A DNA stretch of 64,000 nt from Gorsachius magnificus (lineage: Eukaryota > Chordata > Aves > Pelecaniformes > Ardeidae): the NCBI GenBank assembly GCA_034008185.1, contig CM067106.1, forward strand, positions 744,001 through 808,000. The letters run 5' to 3'. Positions 54,201-64,000 of this stretch are shown piece by piece (position 1 is the first letter of the stretch; each line of letters opens with the position of its first letter). Made by a program: the position numbers and the translations under genes. The notes beneath the pieces are model-generated. The model saw only the letters and a program-made list of their open reading frames with translations. It had not been told where the DNA came from and searched no databases.

Positions 54201-56957
54201 CCTCCCCCCCCCCCGCCCCCCCCCCGGTCTCCCGTCCCCTTGTGTCCCCCCCCATCCCCTTGTCCTCCATCCCCTTCCCCCCTCACCTGCTTCCCCCCCC
54301 GCCTCCCTTTCCCCCCCCCCCCCACCTTCCCCATTTCTCCAACGGCCGCCGCCTGCCGGGCTCCGATCCCCCTCATTTTCTAACGAGCGCTCTCCAAGGG
54401 AGGGGGGGGGGCGTTGGGTTCTTTTGCCTCCGAACCGGCATTGCAGCCCAAAAACCCCAACCGGCGCCCCCCCCGCCGGTGGGGAATCCATTCAACATGG
54501 CGGCCGCGTGCCGCCTTCTCCTAAAACTGCGCGCTTCTTCCTCCCCGAGGTGGCAGCCCCTTCCCCGACCCGCCGGGACCATTCCTCTTTTTCCTCTACC
54601 ATCCCTTCCGGAGACATTTCTGCTTCCGCGCAGACTCGGCGGGATCGCGGCGAGCCTGGAAGGCCGCGCTCCGGGATGGTATTCGCTACGGCAGCACGGG
54701 TGAGGCTGCCGAAACGCCTGGGCGCTGGCAGGGATCTTCCCGGGCGGAGGGCGGCACGAATCCGGCCTCGCCGCGTTTACGCCCGGAGGGCGAGAGCCGC
54801 TCGCGGGCTTTATCCTCGCCGGGAATCGTTTTTAGCCACTGCTTTCCCACCGGAATTGCTCCCGGTGGCCTGGATTAAACGTCACCGGAGATCCGCGTTA
54901 TCCTTCGTCCTCAGAATTACAGAGGAAGGATTCTCTGGAAGCGGAAGCGTTCCTGGAAGCCGTGCGGTTTTACAGGGAAGCGAGAGGCCACTACGGGGCC
55001 GGGGATCTTCTCCTGGGGCCGGAACACGAGGTCGGTAAAGCGCCGGGGCCGGAGCGTTCCCGGCAAAGCCGTTGCGCCCTCCCGGCTGGCTTCAGCCGCT
55101 GCTTCCTGGGATTTTCAGATCCTGGGAAACGTCCTCATGGAGGATTTGCTGCCGGCGCTGCGCTCGCGGGTGCTGCCGAGCATCGGAGGGGCGGAGAGGA
55201 GGAGGCAGCAGCTCTGGCTCCAGGTGAATTCCGGCGGCGACGGCAGCGCTTCCGTCCTCAGAATTCGAGAGGATCTTGCGGACAGCGATCCGGAAGCCGT
55301 GCGGTGGACAGGGCTCGGGCGGGACTTCTCCTGGGCGGAACACGAGGTCGGTAAGCCGGGCCGAGCGTCCGGCAAAGCCGTTGCGCTCGCCGGCTGGCTT
55401 CAGCCGCTGCTCCTGGGATTTTCAGATCCGGGAACGTCCTCATGAGGATTGCTGCGGCGCTGCGCTGGCACACGCGGTGACAGCCGGGGCTGCGCCAGCA
55501 TCGGCACACGCGGTGACAGGGCTGCGCTGGCACACGCGGTGACAGCCGGGGCTGTGTTAGTGCTGGCACACAAGGTGACAGTCGGGGCTGCGCTGGCACA
55601 CACGGTGACAACCGGCGCCTGCGGAGGGGGCGGCGAATCGAAGCGGGATTCGACGAAGGCGTCCCTGGGGTGAGGGGCAGGGAGCGTTTGCGGCGCGCGA
55701 GCGGCCCGGCCGGCTCTGCGCGTTGGTGGCGATGCCGCGGAGCGACCGAGGAATCCTTTGGGGTTTGGGCTGGGTGAAACGAAGCTGGGTGAAACGACGT
55801 TTGCTGATGACACCAAACTGGGAGGAGCGGCCGATCCACCGGGACCCCACCTGCCAGGGAAGGGGCGTGGGAGGAGGGCCGGGCGGTGCCAGGTCCACCA
55901 GGGCCAATTGGGCCCCTGGGGAGGTTGGACCCCAGGCACCAGCCAGGCTGGGGGTGCCCTGCTGGGAAGCAGCTCTGCCCAGAGGGACCTGGGGGTCCTG
56001 GGGGGCCACAAGGTGGCCACGAGCCAGCAGGGTGCCCTGGTGGCCAAGAAGGCCAAGGGCGTCCTGGGGCGCAGCAAGAGGAGCGTGGCCAGCAGGGCGA
56101 GGGAGGTTCTCCTCCCCCTCTGCTCTGCCCTGGGGAGACCCCACCTGGAGCTCTGCGCCCAGTTCTGGGCTCCCCACTTCAAGGAGGAGGAGGAGGAGCT
56201 ACTGGGGAGAGCCCAGAGGAGGGCAACCAAGGTGATGGGGGGCCTGGGCCATCTCCCCTAGGAGGAAAGGCTGAGGGAGCTGGGCTTGTTCAGCCTGGAG
56301 CAGAGCAGGCTGAGAGGGGATCTCATCACCACCTACAAAGATCTCCAGGGTGGGGGGCACGGGGACGCAGCCAGACTCTTCCCAGGGGTGCCCAGCGCCA
56401 GGGGGCAGTTGAACGGGAGGAAGAACTTCTTGCCTGGGAGGGTGCCCGAGCCCTGGCCCAGGCTGCCCAGGGGGGCTGTGGAGTCTCCTTCTCTGGAGAT
56501 CTTCACCCCCCGCCTGGACGCTGTCCTGTGCCCCCTGCTCTGGCTGAGCCTGCTTGGGTGGGGGGGTGGCACTGGGTGAGCTCCGAGGGCCCTGCCAACC
56601 ACTCCCAGCTGGGATTTCTGTGGGATGAGCTGAGGAATTTCAGGAGTGCGTGCGGGGGGGGTGGGTGGGAGGTGGGTGTTTGGTGCTGGTGAGCCCAGAG
56701 AACAGAAACATCGCCAAATTCCGCTGAATTCTGCCTCTTACCTCCTTTTTATTCCTTCTCCCTCTGATTCGCCCCGTCCCTGCCGGCCTCCCAGTTTCTC
56801 CAGGATGTTTACGCCCTGATCCTCGCCGAAATCTCCGACAAATTCCAAGGTTTTCAGACGGAGAAGGAAAAACTTCGACAGGAGCTGGAGAAGAAAATTC
56901 GCCCTGACCTGGACCAGATGCTGACGCTGAAGGAGCAGATCGCCGGCAAACTCCGAG
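51230..56957 (+). CDS. NIBAN3: NIBAN3 (FAM129C), 5' part, cut by assembly gap
   Basis: NIBAN proteins are PH-domain adaptors; NIBAN3 is mainly a B-cell protein. Eight exons are seen: 51230-51284, 51654-51784, 52960-53091, 53437-53551, 54550-54699, 54915-55030, 55119-55223, 56795-56957, all in consistent phase. The N terminus MGGRCSSPLSG fits the family myristoylation-type start. Exon 2 has VDATVKNFIPCYRRQ. The PH region has SWQESYFILLGDFTLQWFES (exon 3) and FLFFLYHPFRRHFCFRA (exon 5). Exon 6 has EAEAFLEAVRFYREARGHYG, exon 7 has ILGNVLMEDLLPALRSRVLP, and exon 8 has KIRPDLDQMLTLKEQIAGKL, all alignable to NIBAN1. The exon 6 donor is the unusual GAG/GTCGGT, chosen because it alone keeps phase. 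The 3' half is lost in or beyond the N gap. NIBAN3 rather than NIBAN1/2 is called mainly from its PGLS neighbour. Confidence 0.87.
51983..52255 (-). mobile_element. CR1 LINE 3' fragment in NIBAN3 intron 2
   Basis: Starts GGAATTGTTTGGGTTGGGAA and joins the GGCAAAGCCCTTTCAG-type body at CCCATCCCACCCCCAAACC. Confidence 0.75.
52470..52945. repeat. Minisatellite of 42-46 bp units in NIBAN3 intron 2
   Basis: About eleven units of TGAGGTTTTCTGGTTCTTCT + CTCCACGCCTTTGCTCCAT. The later half carries an extra CCATTGC (ATCCATTGC), so two unit types have amplified. It ends right at the exon 3 acceptor. Confidence 0.93.
54005..54340. repeat. C-rich low-complexity array in NIBAN3 intron 4
   Basis: CCCGTCCCCCGTTTTCCCC units, then CCCCTTCCTCCCCTTCTCCC units and long C-runs. 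Confidence 0.9.
55224..55470 (+). pseudogene. Decayed tandem duplicate of NIBAN3 exons 6-7
   Basis: Follows the order of 54890-55165: CCTCAGAAT, GAAGCCGTGCGG, CGGAACACGAGGTCGGTAA, GCTGGCTTCAGCCGCTG, GATTTTCAGATC, ACGTCCTCATG. Many short deletions, mostly in doubled bases, destroy the frame and the exon cannot be used. Confidence 0.8.
55458..55618. repeat. GCTGCGCTGGCACACGCGGTGACA minisatellite
   Basis: About five units of 30-34 bases containing GGCACACGCGGTGACAGCCG, directly after the decayed exon copy. Confidence 0.88.
55780..56600 (+). mobile_element. CR1 LINE fragment in NIBAN3 intron 7
   Basis: Plus orientation, GGCAGGGCCCTCGG group. It includes a diverged RT end (GATGACACCAAACTGGGAGG, the ADDTKLGG-type motif region) and ends GGCCCTGCCAACC. 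Confidence 0.8.
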
Positions 56958-57179
56958 GTTGGGCAAAGCCCTGGGATTTGTCCGTCCGTCCTTGCCGGCC
57001 GCGTCCGTGGGGCGCTGGCTGGGATCGGGGCGGGGGGGGGGGGGGGGGGCGGACGAGCCCAGACCCCAATGGCTGCAGCGGATTTGGGCGTAAAAAAGAG
57101 GGGCTGTGGGCGCGGGGCCCCGGGCGGCGTTTCCAGCCCAACTGGAGCCCCCCCCCCCACTGGTTGGGTTCTGCACCCC

Positions 57180-57492
57180 GGGGGGCAGCGCGGTGGGAAG
57201 TGGCGGCGCAGTGGGAATTGTGGTGGGAAGTGTGGTGTGGTGGGAAGTGTGGTGGGAAGTGGCAGCGCGGTGGGAAGTGGTGGTCGGCGGGAGGCGTGGT
57301 GGGAAGCATGGTGTGGCGGGAAGTGGCAGCACAGTGGGAAGTGCGGTGGGAAGTGGCGGTGCGGTGGGAAGTGCAGTGGGAAGTGGCGGTGCGGTGGGAC
57401 GTGCATGTGGGAAGGGTGGTGTGGTGGGAAGTGCGGTGGGAAGTGGGCAGTGCGGTGGGAAGTGGCAGCACAGTGGGAAGTGCAGTGGGAAG
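57180..57492. repeat. GTGGGAAGTGGCGGTGCG minisatellite at gap edge
   Basis: Units of GTGGGAAGTG with GC(G/A)GTGC spacers run into the N gap, so this array probably caused the gap. Confidence 0.92.
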
Positions 57493-57992
57493 NNNNNNNN
57501 NNNNNNNNNNNNNNNNNNNNNNNNNNNNNNNNNNNNNNNNNNNNNNNNNNNNNNNNNNNNNNNNNNNNNNNNNNNNNNNNNNNNNNNNNNNNNNNNNNNN
57601 NNNNNNNNNNNNNNNNNNNNNNNNNNNNNNNNNNNNNNNNNNNNNNNNNNNNNNNNNNNNNNNNNNNNNNNNNNNNNNNNNNNNNNNNNNNNNNNNNNNN
57701 NNNNNNNNNNNNNNNNNNNNNNNNNNNNNNNNNNNNNNNNNNNNNNNNNNNNNNNNNNNNNNNNNNNNNNNNNNNNNNNNNNNNNNNNNNNNNNNNNNNN
57801 NNNNNNNNNNNNNNNNNNNNNNNNNNNNNNNNNNNNNNNNNNNNNNNNNNNNNNNNNNNNNNNNNNNNNNNNNNNNNNNNNNNNNNNNNNNNNNNNNNNN
57901 NNNNNNNNNNNNNNNNNNNNNNNNNNNNNNNNNNNNNNNNNNNNNNNNNNNNNNNNNNNNNNNNNNNNNNNNNNNNNNNNNNNNNNNNNNNN
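57493..57992. other. Assembly gap, exactly 500 N
   Basis: The run is exactly 500 N, a conventional placeholder for unknown length. On its left is a GTGGGAAGTGGC minisatellite in NIBAN3; on its right is an EIF3G intron. At least the remaining NIBAN3 exons and EIF3G exons 3 onward are missing here. Confidence 0.98.
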
Positions 57993-58104
57993 GGCAGCTG
58001 CTCTTTTTGTCCAGAAAAATTCTCCGGTTACCAGCAGGAGGAGCAATGGGAGACAAAAAGGGGGAGGGAACCAGCCTGCGGCAGGTAAGGCCGAGCTCAC
58101 TCAC

Positions 58105-58548
58105 CGTCCTCTCCACCCTCCTCTTCCACCTGGTCGGCCCAGCTGGGCTTTGAGCTGTGGAGAGAGCAGGCCTTAGAGCCGCTGTCCCCCTCCAGGCCCC
58201 CCCCTTGGGGCCCTGCTGTCCCCTCCGCTCCGGGCCCCGGCCGGGCCGCTGTCCCCTTCACCCCAGCCCCCGGCCAGGCCGCTGTCCCCTCCGCTCCGGG
58301 CCCCGCCCCCCCACCCGGCCCCGCCGCTCCGCCGCGCTCGGGCCCCAGCACCGCCCCCCCCCTCCCACCCGCCCCGCCCGAAGGCCCCCCAGGCTCCGCC
58401 AGGCCCCACACCCGCGTCCCGCCGGCCCGCAGCCCCGCTCCCCCCGACACCCTCCTCCCTTGGGGCCCCGTTCCCTGAGGCCAAGCCCAGGCCCGGCGCT
58501 CGGTTCCCCGGACCCCGTCCCCCCTCACTCGTAGTCGCCCGTCGGCAT
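58105..58548 (-). CDS. EIF3G: EIF3G, translation initiation factor 3 subunit G (first two coding exons)
   Basis: EIF3G is an RNA-recognition subunit of the eIF3 complex used in translation initiation and reinitiation. Exon 1 coding part 58548-58529 reads MPTGDY plus two bases. Exon 2, 58154-58105, completes D and continues SKPSWADQVEEEGGED, matching the very conserved start of the family (human MPTGDFDSKPSWADQVEEEG). Borders are GA/GTGAGG, CCACAG/C and G/GTGAGT. The intron is only 374 bases and GC-rich. The rest, including the zinc finger and RRM, is lost in the N gap. DNMT1 lies just upstream on the same strand, as in human. Confidence 0.93.
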
Positions 58549-58589
58549 CGCGCTCCCACGGCCCTCACGCACAGCGACCGGAAGGAGGC

Positions 58590-58685
58590 GCCACACTTCC
58601 GGCGCCGCCGCGCCACTTCCGGCGGAAGGGGCGGGGCAAGTCGGGCCGCGCTGCACGCCGGGAGGCGGTTGCTAAGCAACGCCTC
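58590..58685 (-). promoter_or_regulatory. EIF3G promoter with paired ETS sites and X-box palindrome
   Basis: Just upstream of the EIF3G ATG are two CACTTCCGGC(G) ETS-type sites, a GC box (GGGGCGGGG) and the perfect palindrome GTTGCTAAGCAAC at 58668-58680, which fits the RFX X-box. The DNMT1 polyadenylation signal is only about 90 bases further upstream, so the intergenic space is tiny. Confidence 0.5.
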
Positions 58686-58768
58686 TGTGGTGGGGCCGAG
58701 GCCTACACCAGGCCCGGAGAAAGGAAGCGGGGCGGGGCGAAGGGGGGGTTTATAATTTATAGGAGAGA

Positions 58769-58774
58769 TTTATT
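58769..58774 (-). terminator. DNMT1 polyadenylation signal
   Basis: AATAAA on the minus strand about 440 bases after the DNMT1 stop codon and directly before the EIF3G promoter. It is the likely 3' end of DNMT1. Confidence 0.6.
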
Positions 58775-59216
58775 TGAAGAAATATTACAACATATAAAAA
58801 CTACATAAAGTATCAATTCCCACTTGTACAAAGCGGCCGATTATTTTCAATACAATGCGGCGTAAAAACAGGGAGCGGGGGCCCCAGGGCTGCCGGGGCG
58901 GTAGTGGAGTTCGACCATCACAGCGGCGGAGGGCAGCTGGGAGACAGACACGAGCAGGGCCAGGGAAGGGGCAGGGGGGGGGACACTGGCCACCGCAGGT
59001 CCCCCGTGGGCCATGAATTTAAAAACAAGACTAAAAACAAAAACAAAAAAAAAAACCAAAAAAAAAAAAAACCAAAAAAACAAAAGCCAAAAAAAAAACA
59101 CCAACCAAAAAACAAAAAAACCCCAATGAACAACAAACAAACAAAAAAAAAAAAAAGGGTGTTAAAATAAATCAGTGCATGTTTGGGAGTCCAGGTGCCA
59201 GAGGAGAGGCCGCGCG
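58775..59216 (-). other. DNMT1 3' UTR with A-rich tract
   Basis: Sequence between the DNMT1 stop codon and its AATAAA. On the plus strand 59022-59157 is an A-rich tract broken by CC (AAAACCAAAAAAA type), so the transcript would carry a long U-rich stretch. Confidence 0.5.
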
Positions 59217-63379
<4,163 letters not shown>

Positions 63380-64000
63380 CTGCAGGAAAAAAAAACAAAA
63401 CAAAACACCTGGATCGGGGAAATGTTTTTGGCAACGTCCTCATCCCCAGTCCCACCCCCGGAGCTCGCACTGCTCCATCTCCCCAGAGGAGGATTTGTTT
63501 CCTCCGGCTGCGTGTGCTTGCTGGCATGGCCTGGGCACAGCACCAGAGGGATGTTTCATACCAAAGGGAGGGTTTTTTGGGGGGGGTTCTCTTAAGAGGA
63601 GGGAGGCAGAATTGGCACTGGAGCTGGTAAATGAATTTAAAGGCAAAGAGATCTGAAGCCAGGCGAGCCGGGTGGCTCGAAACGCACAGAGCCTGAGCAT
63701 TGGCACGTTCCTCTCCCACCACCAAGGCTCTTGGCACACATGATGCGAGGGAGATGACCGAGAGCCTGCAAACGTTTGGGTAAAAACCTGCGCCCTAGGA
63801 CAGCGCAGCTCGGCACCGGCTCCGAGCCCAGACCCCCGCGGCCGTAAGCCCCTTTGAGTGGTGCCCACCGACCGCACCGTGGTGCTCGAGGCACCTGGCT
63901 CCGGAGCCACCTCGAGCCGACGGTACCGAGCTTTTCCCCCACAGCACCCCAGATCTCAGGGCAGGCTCTGCACCCCTGTAACGCCAACCCCAGCAGCGCC

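Noticed and set aside
56640..58176. Several 340-490 residue frames across the gap
   Set aside because: They exist only because the 500 N are translated as X.

Overview
This is vertebrate nuclear DNA, almost certainly avian. It carries about 25 fragments of CR1 (chicken repeat 1) LINEs with the typical 3' ends (AGAATCATGGAATGGTTTGG and its complement). It also has bird-type LTRs, high GC, short introns, CpG-rich promoters and many GC-rich minisatellites, which fits a microchromosome. No bacterial, plasmid or phage feature is present. Genes were found by reading splice junctions, reading phase and similarity to remembered vertebrate families; no search could be run.

Layout. (1) 1-27.7 kb, minus strand: GMIP, a RhoGAP of the F-BAR/C1/RhoGAP type, 18 coding exons that stay in phase for 868 codons including the stop. 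Its first three coding exons (27.7, 24.2 and 12.3 kb) give an N-terminal region like that of ARHGAP29/ARHGAP45, most of which human GMIP lacks as I remember it. The large introns hold CR1 copies, a minisatellite and an inverted pair of LTRs. (2) 30.5-32.4 kb, minus: NXNL1 (rod-derived cone viability factor), two exons. (3) 33.8-44.6 kb, plus: SLC27A1 (FATP1), twelve exons coding exactly 646 aa, head to head with NXNL1. (4) 46.1-48.0 kb, plus: PGLS, five exons, 255 aa. (5) 51.2-57.0 kb, plus: the 5' half of NIBAN3 (FAM129C), eight exons, cut by a run of exactly 500 N (57493-57992). (6) 58.1-58.5 kb, minus: the first two coding exons of EIF3G. (7) 59.2-63.4 kb, minus: the last twelve coding exons of DNMT1 (end of BAH2, KG linker, whole methyltransferase domain), continuing past the right edge.

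NXNL1-SLC27A1-PGLS-NIBAN3 matches human 19p13.11, and DNMT1-EIF3G matches human 19p13.2 in order and orientation. The two blocks meet only across the N gap, so that join may be a scaffolding choice. GMIP next to NXNL1 is contiguous sequence but is not the human arrangement.

The genes are ordinary housekeeping or tissue genes and do not form one pathway. I found no new multi-gene system. The most notable points are the extended GMIP amino terminus, a one-base frame break in a DNMT1 exon, a decayed tandem copy of NIBAN3 exons, a CR1 subgroup sharing a changed catalytic motif, the inverted LTR pair, and RFX X-box palindromes at two promoters.
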